Shown here: in pieces, positions 46,874 to 55,235 of the stretch
Layout of the letters: each line of letters opens with the position of its first letter
How positions within the stretch are numbered: position 1 is the stretch's first letter
Translations under genes and position numbers: made by a program
NCBI GenBank assembly: GCA_000828835.1
Contig: AP014633.1
Location: 1,488,001-1,552,000 of the forward strand
Length of the DNA stretch: 64,000 nt
Origin: Thioploca ingrica
GTDB lineage: Bacteria; Pseudomonadota; Gammaproteobacteria; Beggiatoales; Beggiatoaceae
Direction of reading: 5' to 3'
The notes under the pieces: model-generated
Databases searched by the model: none
Seen by the model: the letters and a program-made list of their open reading frames with translations, nothing else
What the model was told of the DNA's origin: nothing

Positions 46874-47278
46874 TTAACGTGAGCCCTTGGCATCCACGAC
46901 ATAGGTTTTAATGGTATTCAGTAATTCTTCCCGTGTAAATGGTTTGGTCATATAATGCTCAGCACCGACAATTCGGCTCCGAGCACGCTCAAATAAGCCA
47001 TCTTTACTCGATAACATCACGACGGGAATTTTCTTAAAAGCTTGATTATTTTTAATCAATGCACAAGTTTGATAACCATCGAGACGCGGCATCATAATAT
47101 CTACAAAGATAATATTGGGTTGATGTTCCATCACTCTAGATAAAGATTCAAAGCCATCTGTCGCAGTAATGACTTCGCACCCGGCTTTTTTTAATAAAGT
47201 TTCAGCAGTACGACGGATGGTTTTACTATCATCGATAACGACAACTTTAATGCCTTCAAAACTATTTTCATTACTCAC
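46874..47278 (-). CDS. pilG: Single-domain response regulator PilG
   Basis: A 134-residue receiver. Asp16-Asp17, phospho-acceptor Asp60 in IIFVDIMMPRLDGY, VVMLSSKDG and the HYMTKPFTREEL lysine motif are all present. PilG promotes pilus extension and, through FimL/FimV and cyclase partners, cAMP signalling in Pseudomonas. It is the first intact gene of the minus-strand Pil-Chp operon. A decayed second copy lies just upstream. Confidence 0.94.
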   Translation of the reverse strand: MSNENSFEGIKVVVIDDSKTIRRTAETLLKKAGCEVITATDGFESLSRVMEHQPNIIFVDIMMPRLDGYQTCALIKNNQAFKKIPVVMLSSKDGLFERARSRIVGAEHYMTKPFTREELLNTIKTYVVDAKGSR

Positions 47279-47362
47279 GGTTTTACTTTACTCTCAGACA
47301 TAAAAAAATACCTCAATTTACCTATAATTTATACAGGTAAGCCCGTTTTATTTCTGTTCACC

Positions 47363-47602
47363 TCACCAATTATGCTGTTCTATTTTAGCTTGCGATGAAC
47401 TGGTTGTATTCATAATATGAGTTTTAATGGTATTCAGTAATTCTTTAAATGTAAATGCTAGGAGCATATCCGGTTCGGCACCGACAAGATAATCTGCTGT
47501 TGGTACGCTCTCATTCCCAACCAAAATTCCAAAGTAACTGCAACTTTGATACCTACGCCTTATAAAACTATTTTGCTTAGCCACAGCATTATTTACTCTC
47601 AA
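47363..47602 (-). pseudogene. Decayed tandem copy of pilG
   Basis: The 79-codon frame ends LAFTFKELLNTIKTHIMNTTSS, aligning with the pilG C-terminus (KPFTREELLNTIKTYVVDAKGS). The DNA for TTTAATGGTATTCAGTAATTC is identical in both. Its upstream flank (ACTCTCAATTATAAAAAATACC) also resembles the pilG leader. The catalytic Asp region is lost through deletions. It is best read as a pilG duplicate that has collapsed internally, not a functional gene. Confidence 0.75.
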
Positions 47603-48152
47603 TTATAAAAAATACCTTTTATTCACGCTATTTGGTAAAATCTGTTGAGAATAATTTTATAATCTTTCCTTTTAAGGAATAAAATCACTCATGATTTTCT
47701 CTTTACCAAACCCATCTTCTGATCGTCAACTTACTTTACTCCTGCCAGAGTAACATGATACGCAATTTAATAATGAATTCAATAATCTTATTATTTAATC
47801 TATTCCTCTGGAGATAATTTTTTTTATTTTCTCTATGCCCATGGTTCGGACCGTTTTTATAATTAAAATGGGTATGTTACGGCTATCGCCTAACGCACCC
47901 CACCGCCACCAATCCGACACTTTGTTTCTAAGTGATTGATTTTAATGAAAGATATTTAGATATTAACTAATTGATAACTATAAATATTCCTAAAAACTGT
48001 CCAAAATATTGCTTTAGATTGATCGAATAAAACCGAATTTTATCCCTGAGGCATTATCTCTTGTTTTTGGAAGAACACCAACCAACCTGACCATTCAATT
48101 TATCATAACGATTCAATTAACGCTTGGGTAACCCCAGCTTACTCATTTTACT
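47603..48152. other. 550-bp intergenic region between the pil operon and gshA
   Basis: AT-rich divergent region. It contains a repeat-type hairpin at 47871-47899 but no gene. Promoters for both directions are expected but none stands out. Confidence 0.4.
47871..47899. repeat. Imperfect hairpin repeat (GTTA...TAAC type)
   Basis: GGTATGTTACGGC and GCCTAACGCACC fold into a hairpin of about 12 bp with a bulge and one or two mismatches around TATC. It resembles the GGTTACGCAC repeat arms at 15901 and 17801 and may belong to the same dispersed family. Confidence 0.5.
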
Positions 48153-48179
48153 GTGATTAAACCAAGAACCGGGTATCTT

Positions 48180-49493
48180 ATGTTAACAAACAATGCTGAT
48201 TTGTCGTTATACGACGCCGTTCCACATTTAACAACCGCTCTGCAGGGACCCTTAAAATACCTCGAAACCCATTTACTGGCCCAATTACCGGAAATAGAAC
48301 ATTGGTTTCGCCAGCAGTGGCAATATACTACCGCACCTTTTTATGCTTCCGTTGATCTACGGAATGCAGGATTTAAATTGGCACCGGTTGATACCAATTT
48401 ATTTCCCGCTGGGTTTAACAATCTGAACCCGGCTTTTTTACCACTTTGTGTACAAGCGACGCAGTCAGCTATTGAGCGATTTAACATCACTGCTTTTCGC
48501 GTGCTATTAGTGCCAGAAAATCATACCCGCAATTTTTACTATTTAGAAAGTGTAGCAACTTTAGGTGATATTTTGCAAAAAGCCGGTTATGAAGTACGTA
48601 TTGGTTCACTCTTACCGGAATTACTCGTACCACAAACCTTGCTGCTGCCTTCTGGAAAAACTTTATTACTTGAACCTCTCATAAGAGAAGGGTATTGTGT
48701 CAGTGTTAAAGATTTTGTTCCTTGTTTGATCATACTCAATAACGATCTTTCTTCCGGACGCCCAGCTATTCTAGAAAATATTCATCAGGAAATTGTACCA
48801 CCACTTCAATTAGGATGGTCCACTCGTCTGAAATCAACTCACTTTGCTTATTATAGCCAAGTTGCACAAGAATTTTCTAAAAAAATTGCGATTGACCCTT
48901 GGTTAATCGATCCGTTGTTCAGAAATTGTGGCCAGATTGACTTTATGAAAAAAACCGGCGAGCAATGTCTCGCTGACAATGTTCAAATCCTGTTAGATGC
49001 AATCCAACAAAAATATATCGAATATCATGTCCCCTACCGACCGTTTGTGATAGTTAAGGCAGATGCAGGTAGCTATGGTATGGGGGTAATGACGGTACAC
49101 AGTCCGGCTGATATTTTTACCCTTAACCGCAAACAACGTACCAAAATGTCAGCTACTAAAGAAGGTCAAAAAATACGTCAGGTCATTTTGCAAGAGGGGG
49201 TATATACCTTTGAGACGATTGGCCCTAAAGAAGCAGTCGCAGAACCCGTGGTTTATATGATAGATCACTTCGTCGTGGGTGGCTTTTATCGCGTTCATAA
49301 AGCACGTGGCATTAATGAAAATCTTAATGCCCCAGGAATGCATTTTGAACCTTTAGCTTTCGTCGATTCTTGTATTACCCCGGATCAAAATAAAGCCCCA
49401 GATGCGTGTCCCAATCGTTTCTATGCTTATGGTGTGATTGCTCGGTTAGCGTTACTCGCTGCTGCACGTGAATTGGCTCAATTGAACGAATAA
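48180..49493 (+). CDS. gshA: Glutamate-cysteine ligase, Acidithiobacillus-type (ATP-grasp)
   Basis: A protein of 437 residues from the ATG at 48180 (a GTG at 48153 would add 9). It fits the glutamate-cysteine ligase family first defined in Acidithiobacillus ferrooxidans, unrelated to the E. coli GshA fold class: VDLRNAGFKLAPVDTNLFPAGFNNL near the N-terminus, FVIVKADAGSYGMGVM as the nucleotide-binding loop, and FYRVHKARGINENLNAPGMHF near the C-terminus. It makes gamma-glutamylcysteine, the first step to glutathione, which matters for sulfur-oxidising and redox metabolism. It stands alone between the Pil-Chp operon and the GTPase genes. Confidence 0.9.
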   Translation: MLTNNADLSLYDAVPHLTTALQGPLKYLETHLLAQLPEIEHWFRQQWQYTTAPFYASVDLRNAGFKLAPVDTNLFPAGFNNLNPAFLPLCVQATQSAIERFNITAFRVLLVPENHTRNFYYLESVATLGDILQKAGYEVRIGSLLPELLVPQTLLLPSGKTLLLEPLIREGYCVSVKDFVPCLIILNNDLSSGRPAILENIHQEIVPPLQLGWSTRLKSTHFAYYSQVAQEFSKKIAIDPWLIDPLFRNCGQIDFMKKTGEQCLADNVQILLDAIQQKYIEYHVPYRPFVIVKADAGSYGMGVMTVHSPADIFTLNRKQRTKMSATKEGQKIRQVILQEGVYTFETIGPKEAVAEPVVYMIDHFVVGGFYRVHKARGINENLNAPGMHFEPLAFVDSCITPDQNKAPDACPNRFYAYGVIARLALLAAARELAQLNE

Positions 49494-49518
49494 GTAAATA
49501 ATATCAATTGGTTTGCTT

Positions 49519-49902
49519 TTAATTACTCACAATTTTCACCATTTCTTCAGCACATTTACGCGAGTGACTTAAAAGCATACCTAAAGAATTTTTCTGGATA
49601 GTTAAAGTCACTAACACTAGGTTTTCATTGATATGCATAAAGGCGATAATGCCATTTTTATTCTCAGAAATCAGGTTATCACAGTTACCCATATGGAGTT
49701 CAGCGGTAATCGTATCACCCAGTGCCATTAAGGTGCTACCCATGGTAGCCAGACGCTCCAAAGGATATTGTTGTTGGCGTTGCTTCATGGTACACAGATG
49801 TCCATCTAAAGTAGCTACGACAGCAGCATTGATGATCTGACAGGTTTCGAGCAATTGGATTAAGCGTTGTTCAAGTTGTTTAATGGTGAATTGAGAAAGC
49901 AT
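49519..49902 (-). CDS. Roadblock/LC7 domain protein (MglB-like)
   Basis: A 127-residue protein made of one roadblock/LC7 fold: INAAVVATLDGHLCT, LATMGSTLMALGDTITAEL, then NGIIAFMHINENLVLVTLT. Such proteins pair with Ras-like GTPases; MglB of Myxococcus is the GTPase-activating partner of MglA. It is encoded 16 bases after a Ras-like GTPase, which strongly suggests they act together. GAP activity itself is inference. Confidence 0.85.
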   Translation of the reverse strand: MLSQFTIKQLEQRLIQLLETCQIINAAVVATLDGHLCTMKQRQQQYPLERLATMGSTLMALGDTITAELHMGNCDNLISENKNGIIAFMHINENLVLVTLTIQKNSLGMLLSHSRKCAEEMVKIVSN

Positions 49903-49918
49903 AATGAATTAAGATCCT

Positions 49919-50455
49919 TTATTGACCAAATTCTAACATAGCGATTAGTGCTTGTATAAGCATCACCACACTCTGACGTGAACGTGCATCAACCTGAATT
50001 ATCGGTAAGTGTATTCCTTGTTGATATAAATAATCATAATAGAGTTGTAGATGAGGTTCACCAGCAACATCGAGATGAGTAATACCAATAACGGCACTCG
50101 TTTCGTTAATAAATTCGCGAAAATAATCGATATAGCGAGCGAGATCGCCAATCGGATCGGAGCCAGCATTGTCTATTAAAATAATGAGTCCTAATGCCCC
50201 CTTGATAAGAATTTTCCACATATAATCAAAACGATGTTGTCCAGGTGTCCCATAAAGACGTAATTTCTGTCCATCATCTAAAGTTAATTCACCATAATCC
50301 ATAGCAACGGTCGTTTTTTCTTTACGGTGTGATAATTTAATGATATCCGTCGTGCGAACGTCAGTATTAATAACGGGAATTTCACTGATAGTAGCAATGG
50401 CTGTGGTTTTTCCGGCTCCCACACTACCCGTAAAAACAAGTTTTATCTCGCTCAT
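49919..50455 (-). CDS. Ras-like small GTPase (COG2229/MglA-like), copy 1
   Basis: A 178-residue GTPase from the ATG at 50455 (GGAA lies 8 bases upstream; the longer frame adds 12 unlikely residues). G1 is GSVGAGKT (residues 10-17). G3 is GTPGQHRF, with the usual Asp replaced and the Pro-Gly-Gln form seen in bacterial MglA relatives. G4 is degenerate (THLD). The DVRTTDI and TVAMDYGEL segments form the switch I area. It sits between the pseudo-receiver gene and the roadblock gene. By analogy it may be a polarity switch for pili or gliding motors. Confidence 0.88.
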   Translation of the reverse strand: MSEIKLVFTGSVGAGKTTAIATISEIPVINTDVRTTDIIKLSHRKEKTTVAMDYGELTLDDGQKLRLYGTPGQHRFDYMWKILIKGALGLIILIDNAGSDPIGDLARYIDYFREFINETSAVIGITHLDVAGEPHLQLYYDYLYQQGIHLPIIQVDARSRQSVVMLIQALIAMLEFGQ

Positions 50456-50515
50456 AAGATTAATTCCAAGTGAAAAGTGACTGAATCTCACCCAGAACGA
50501 TCAGTCTTAACTCTT

Positions 50516-51559
50516 CTATTGACGTAGGCGTTTTAAAATACTTTTAAACAATTGACGTTTTTGTTCAGGTAAATGTTTATCTTCTATCCGTTTAGAATGT
50601 TTTTCTTCAATGATTAATCCGATTATCTGACAGGCATTCACAAAATCGATCACGCTGGGTAGCAATACATGCGTTTTAGCAGAAATTGTTTTTAAATCGG
50701 CTGTATGCCTTAACATGAAAGCCGCTAAATTGATATGTACCGGATGATGAGGTAAATTAATGAAATTAGGCCACTGTTTTAGTTGAATAAAATTATCCTG
50801 AGCTTGCTCATGGATAAGGCGCCCATGAGAAGCATAAAGTGTGGTTAACCAAAGTATAGTTTCCAAAGGATACGGTTGCAATTTTTGTTGTTTGACTTCT
50901 TGTTGGAGTATTTCTAAAGATAAATCTACACTTTCAATATGTTCTGCAAAGGCACCATACAGGATCCTTTGAGAAGAATCAATTTGCCCCATATGAATGA
51001 GTGAAGTAAAGCAACGTTGTTCGTTGGGTAACACATAGAGAGGAGGCAATCCAGCACAACCAAATCGTTTGGGTTGCCCAGTTTGCACAGCCGCTTGGAT
51101 TAAACCAAGCAAATACTTAGATGGATCAAACAAATAATCAGTAGACCCAGAATGACTTGATTTTTCTGCAGAATCCAGGTTGATTAATTTATTAGTTAAA
51201 GGAAAAGTTTTATCATCTCGAGGTAACGGAGTCGTTTGCAAACTTTGGCTGGTCATTTGAGTAGCGATGGCATTGAGTAAATTGACCAGTGGCTGTACTC
51301 GAATGGGTTTGGGTAAAAACCAACGGGTGTCCTTAAAATTTTTTTTCGCGTAGGCGATCATCAATATTTCAGGGCGGGTTAATTGTGATTCCCAAAAAGC
51401 TTTACCTTCGGGTTGTTCAATATCAACTAACACAATTTTTGCAGAACTATCCATATTCCACACCGCATTTAATTGTTTTTGCACTAATTGCAACATCGAT
51501 CGAAACAAGATGATATCAATTTTCTCAAGCGCCTGCGTGGAAATAGTATAAACGTTCAT
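50516..51559 (-). CDS. Pseudo-receiver protein linked to the GTPase module
   Basis: A 347-residue soluble protein. Residues 1 to about 105 look like a degenerate response-regulator receiver (AKIVLVDIEQPEGKAFWES, ILMIAYAKK, WFLPKPIRVQPLVNLLNAI with the Lys-Pro turn). The acidic pair at the N-terminus is missing, so phosphorylation is doubtful. After a Ser/Thr linker, residues about 150-347 form a helical region; LKTISAKTHVLLPSVIDFVNACQIIGLI recalls a winged helix. The gene precedes the GTPase gene by 60 bases in the same direction, with the roadblock gene after that. Function is unknown. Confidence 0.6.
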   Translation of the reverse strand: MNVYTISTQALEKIDIILFRSMLQLVQKQLNAVWNMDSSAKIVLVDIEQPEGKAFWESQLTRPEILMIAYAKKNFKDTRWFLPKPIRVQPLVNLLNAIATQMTSQSLQTTPLPRDDKTFPLTNKLINLDSAEKSSHSGSTDYLFDPSKYLLGLIQAAVQTGQPKRFGCAGLPPLYVLPNEQRCFTSLIHMGQIDSSQRILYGAFAEHIESVDLSLEILQQEVKQQKLQPYPLETILWLTTLYASHGRLIHEQAQDNFIQLKQWPNFINLPHHPVHINLAAFMLRHTADLKTISAKTHVLLPSVIDFVNACQIIGLIIEEKHSKRIEDKHLPEQKRQLFKSILKRLRQ

Positions 51560-51908
51560 CTAGACCAGTATTTTTTATACACTAAGATAGACAGCAAGCA
51601 AAAGGCCAAGTCATTTTACCTTACGATGGGAATAAAGTTGGTTTTGGTTTTTAACAATAGTTGGCGTTTTTCAGTTAAGCAAACTGATAGCAATAATCAA
51701 TTAACGACTGAATAATGCTGACTTTAAAATCATTATTGGTTTATTTGTTAATACGATTAACTTTTTCTACTATACTATTAAATTACATTTTATATCAATA
51801 GCCACTGGAATAACACCCTATAAATAATATCCCCTTAAAATTCGATTCAAATTTTTATTAAGGGATAAGCGAAACCGCTATAAGTATTGCCATCGTGAAC
51901 CGAGTGGC
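51560..51908. other. 349-bp intergenic region between the two GTPase units
   Basis: AT-rich. ATCCCCTTAA (51829-51838) pairs with TTAAGGGAT (51858-51866) with one bulge. This could end transcription of the second GTPase gene, although the U-tract is poor. No gene is seen. Confidence 0.4.
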
Positions 51909-52433
51909 TTAATCCGTTTGCAAGGAAGCGAGCAATGCCTGGATAAGTATTTTAACATCATTGGGTTGTCTAGCATCAACTTCAAAAACTGGCAAAATCT
52001 GTTTTCTTTCTAACAGTTTGTTGGAATAGTCTTCCAAGGTGACCTGACGAGAGATATCCATTCGTGTTACCCCAATAACAGCGCTGGTTTGTTGAATAAA
52101 ATCATTAAATGCATCTAAGTAAAATACTAAATCAGCTAGCGGCTCCGGTTTCGCATTATCAACTAAAAGAACTAAACCAATTCCACCTCGACACAGAATA
52201 GTCCACATGTAATTAAAACGTTCTTGTCCAGGTGTACCGTATAAATGCACCCGATTATTATCTTCTAAAGTAAGATACCCATAATCTAAAGCAACCGTTG
52301 TCGTTTCTTTGCGCAATTTAGTTTCATCCGTACAGGGTACTTCAGTCGCAATCGGTGGTACCTCACTAATAGTCCCTATCGCTGTGGTTTTACCAGCACC
52401 CATTGGTCCAGTAAAAATAATTTTATCCATCAT
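51909..52433 (-). CDS. Ras-like small GTPase (COG2229/MglA-like), copy 2
   Basis: A 174-residue paralog of the GTPase at 49919. G1 is GPMGAGKT, G3 is GTPGQERF, G4 is TRMD; VPCTDETKLRKETTTVALDYG forms switch I in two parts. It is clearly diverged from copy 1, so the duplication is old. A separate unit, 349 bases upstream of the pseudo-receiver gene. Two paralogous GTPases served by one roadblock protein could act at opposite poles or on different machines; this is inference. Confidence 0.86.
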   Translation of the reverse strand: MMDKIIFTGPMGAGKTTAIGTISEVPPIATEVPCTDETKLRKETTTVALDYGYLTLEDNNRVHLYGTPGQERFNYMWTILCRGGIGLVLLVDNAKPEPLADLVFYLDAFNDFIQQTSAVIGVTRMDISRQVTLEDYSNKLLERKQILPVFEVDARQPNDVKILIQALLASLQTD

Positions 52434-52531
52434 TATTTTAGGTGTGAAGAGTTTACCAATAAAAATTAGGGTGGAATTTCAAAATAAAACAACCCGTCAC
52501 CGGTCAAAGTCAACTTAACTTTTCCAACACT

Positions 52532-52551
52532 ATGATAACTAAAGTTATCAT
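52532..52551. promoter_or_regulatory. 20-bp perfect palindrome upstream of GTPase copy 2
   Basis: ATGATAACT-AA-AGTTATCAT has perfect 9-bp arms around AA, about 100 bases before the GTPase start. The compact twofold symmetry is that of a dimeric repressor site. No known regulator consensus was matched. Confidence 0.45.
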
Positions 52552-52886
52552 GGGAAATAGTGATCTCATGATGAATTTTCATTCCTCGACAACGAGTAAC
52601 CCGACAACTTATTAAATCGACAACGGTATAGTGATGAGAGAAGTCATCAACCCATTTTAACTTTACAGCAAACAGTCACCCGGGTAAAACGATAATTAAC
52701 AATATTTCAGAACATTTTTAATTATAGCTCGGACTAGGTTCAATCTGTCCAACAAAAATTTTTTCTCCTCACCGGTTTACCGGAAACTTAACTTCACTAA
52801 CCGGCATTCCATCCGCTTGAATAATATACTGACTGAATAAAAATCTAACCCTGTCAACACAATCCTTTCAGTTTATTTATTTAAAA

Positions 52887-52895
52887 TGCTATAAT
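52887..52895 (+). promoter_or_regulatory. Extended -10 promoter for cvpA
   Basis: TGCTATAAT is a perfect extended -10 box, 90 bases before the cvpA start. A weak TTTCAG at 18 bases upstream could be the -35. Confidence 0.55.
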
Positions 52896-52985
52896 TTACT
52901 TGGTAAAAATGTTGGTTGTTAAAGTCACTCGGTTATTTCTATTCATTAACTGCGAGATAAATTAGTATTTTTTAAAAACAACACA

Positions 52986-53507
52986 ATGAATTGGGCTGAT
53001 GTCGGTATTATTGTTATCATCTTACTCCTGGGTATGACAAGCTTCTTGCAGGGTTTAGTTAAAGAATTACTATCCCTGTTAGCTTGGTTATGTTCTTTCA
53101 CCATGGCTTTATTTTTTCTCGATGATTTGGCGCGGTTACTTGAAATAATAATTCCTTTTGCTGATCTACGCTTAGGTGTTGCTTTAATCACCCTGTTTTT
53201 GTTAACTTTAATTCTTTTAGAATGGATAAGTTACTTGGTTATTAATTCCATGAAATCCAGCCAATTATCTTTACCTGATCAATTTATCGGCATGCTGTTT
53301 GGCATAATAAAAGGTAACTTAGTTATTATTTTATTCATGATGTGTGCTGGTGTTACTCAACTGCCAATGACACTATGGTGGCAAAAATCTTTTTTTATTC
53401 AAACTAATAAGCCAATTGTTATTCTATTACGTAGCCAATTACCTATTGAAATTGCCATTCAATTCAATTTTGATCCCGCTCCTGAACAAAATTCACTGGC
53501 ATTGTAG
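52986..53507 (+). CDS. cvpA: CvpA family membrane protein
   Basis: A 173-residue inner-membrane protein with four hydrophobic spans (about 5-22, 27-45, 62-82, 100-122). The start MNWADVGIIVIILL and the following GFLQGLVKE-like loop are typical of CvpA, named for colicin V export and now tied to envelope maintenance. It precedes purF, its usual neighbour. Confidence 0.92.
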   Translation: MNWADVGIIVIILLLGMTSFLQGLVKELLSLLAWLCSFTMALFFLDDLARLLEIIIPFADLRLGVALITLFLLTLILLEWISYLVINSMKSSQLSLPDQFIGMLFGIIKGNLVIILFMMCAGVTQLPMTLWWQKSFFIQTNKPIVILLRSQLPIEIAIQFNFDPAPEQNSLAL

Positions 53508-53714
53508 ACTTATTCTACATCGATTCCAAAGATTTATTCTATTACCTCAAAAGACAACAATATCTCTCTTAACTAATCCAAAACAATAGCGTATTTTCAG
53601 CTAAAATTTTTTGGTGATGACCTTTTGCCAATTCGAAATATCAGGCTGATGATAAAAATATCGTCACCATGTTAATATTTTGACGCAGTTTAACTGATTA
53701 ATAGGTATTTTATC

Positions 53715-55226
53715 ATGTGTGGAATTATTGGGATTGTTGGAAAATCAAGTGTTAATCAAGCATTATATGATGGATTGACCATGTTACAACATCGCGGCCA
53801 AGACGCAGCCGGTATAGTGACTTGCGATAATAATCGTTTATATTTAAGAAAAAATAATGGATTGGTTCGAGATGTATTTCATACCCGTCATATGTTGAAT
53901 TTACGGGGTAATATGGGGATAGGACATGTTCGTTATCCAACCGCTGGGTGTGAATCCGGTGCTGAGGCACAACCGTTTTATGTCAACTCCCCCTATGGCA
54001 TTTCTTTGGCCCATAATGGTAATTTAACGAATGCCGATGCCTTGAAAAATGATTTATTTCGAGAAGATTTACGTCACATCAATACGGATTCCGATTCAGA
54101 AATATTACTCAATGTGTTAGCTCACGAGTTACATAAATTAAATAAACTAAAAATTAATCATGAAGATATTTTCACGGCGGTTCGCGGGGTACACCAACGT
54201 TGTCGAGGTGGTTATGCCGCTGTGACGATGATCACCGGCTATGGTCTCGTTGCCTTTCGTGATCCTTATGGAATTCGTCCGATTGTCTTTGGCAAACGCG
54301 AAACCGCCACCGGTACTGAGTATATGGTGGCTTCAGAAAGTGTGGCTATTAATGTCTTAGGTTTTGAATTAGTGCGGGATCTCGTCCCGGGTGAAGCCCT
54401 TTTTATTACCGCAGAAGGGCAATTGTATACGCAACAATGTGCTGAAAATCCCGTGTATTCTCCTTGTATATTTGAAATTGTTTATATGGCCCGTCCGGAT
54501 TCGATCATCGATGGTATTTCTGTCTATAAAGCACGTTTACGGATGGGTAAATTCCTCGCCAAGAAAATTCTTCGTCTTTATCCCAAACATGATATTGATG
54601 TGGTGATTCCTATTCCAGATACCAGTCGTACTGCAGCCGTACAATTAGCTCATGTGCTCAATCGCAAATACCGCGAAGGATTTGTAAAAAATCGCTATAT
54701 CCCCAGAACCTTTATTATGCCCGGGCAAAGTATGCGGAAGAAATCGGTACGTCAGAAACTGAACGCGATTAATTTAGAATTTCAGCACAAAAATGTGTTA
54801 CTCGTCGATGATTCTATTGTTCGTGGTACCACCTGTAAACAAATTATCCAAATGGCACGAGATGCCGGGGCAAAAAAAGTTTATTTTGCTTCTGCTGCTC
54901 CACCGGTTCGTTACCCGAATGTCTACGGAATTGATATGCCTTCGGTAGAAGAATTACTTGCTCATAATCGGACAACCGAGGAGATTGCTGATATCATTGG
55001 TGCTGATTGGTTAGTCTATCAAGATTTAGAAGATTTGCTCGCCGGTGCCCGTAAAGGCAATAAAAACATTAAACATTTTGATACTTCTTGCTTTACTGGC
55101 CATTATGTTACCGGTGATGTTGATCAAAGCTATCTTGAACAACTGGCCTTTCGCCGCAATGATACCGCTAAAATGGAACGGCAGTTTGAAACAACAGAAG
55201 TAATTGAATTATACAATGTTATTTAG
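53715..55226 (+). CDS. purF: Amidophosphoribosyltransferase
   Basis: A 503-residue enzyme catalysing the first committed step of purine synthesis (PRPP plus glutamine). MCGIIGIVG exposes the N-terminal nucleophile Cys2 with no propeptide. The glutaminase domain (2-230) has [10 protein letters not shown] and AHNGNLTN. The phosphoribosyltransferase domain has the PRPP loop [13 protein letters not shown] (about 363-375). No cysteine-ligated iron-sulfur centre is evident, as in the E. coli type. A 207-base gap follows cvpA; metZ begins 9 bases after the stop. Confidence 0.96.
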   Translation: MCGIIGIVGKSSVNQALYDGLTMLQHRGQDAAGIVTCDNNRLYLRKNNGLVRDVFHTRHMLNLRGNMGIGHVRYPTAGCESGAEAQPFYVNSPYGISLAHNGNLTNADALKNDLFREDLRHINTDSDSEILLNVLAHELHKLNKLKINHEDIFTAVRGVHQRCRGGYAAVTMITGYGLVAFRDPYGIRPIVFGKRETATGTEYMVASESVAINVLGFELVRDLVPGEALFITAEGQLYTQQCAENPVYSPCIFEIVYMARPDSIIDGISVYKARLRMGKFLAKKILRLYPKHDIDVVIPIPDTSRTAAVQLAHVLNRKYREGFVKNRYIPRTFIMPGQSMRKKSVRQKLNAINLEFQHKNVLLVDDSIVRGTTCKQIIQMARDAGAKKVYFASAAPPVRYPNVYGIDMPSVEELLAHNRTTEEIADIIGADWLVYQDLEDLLAGARKGNKNIKHFDTSCFTGHYVTGDVDQSYLEQLAFRRNDTAKMERQFETTEVIELYNVI

Positions 55227-55235
55227 GAATAACCC

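Larger units (their letters stand above)
52434..52985. other. 552-bp divergent intergenic region with a 20-bp palindrome and a promoter
   Basis: Contains the palindrome at 52532-52551 and an extended -10 (TGCTATAAT, 52887-52895) for cvpA. No gene is seen; open frames are short and without coding character. Confidence 0.45.

Noticed and set aside
47363..47602. A functional small response-regulator gene
   Set aside because: The phospho-acceptor half is missing and the DNA aligns with pilG only in blocks, which indicates a remnant.
51829..51866. Strong terminator after GTPase copy 2
   Set aside because: The stem has a bulge and no clear U-tract in the transcribed direction; listed only as part of the intergenic description.
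53620..53640. Sigma-54 promoter before purF
   Set aside because: The GG and GC elements are 12 bases apart instead of 10.
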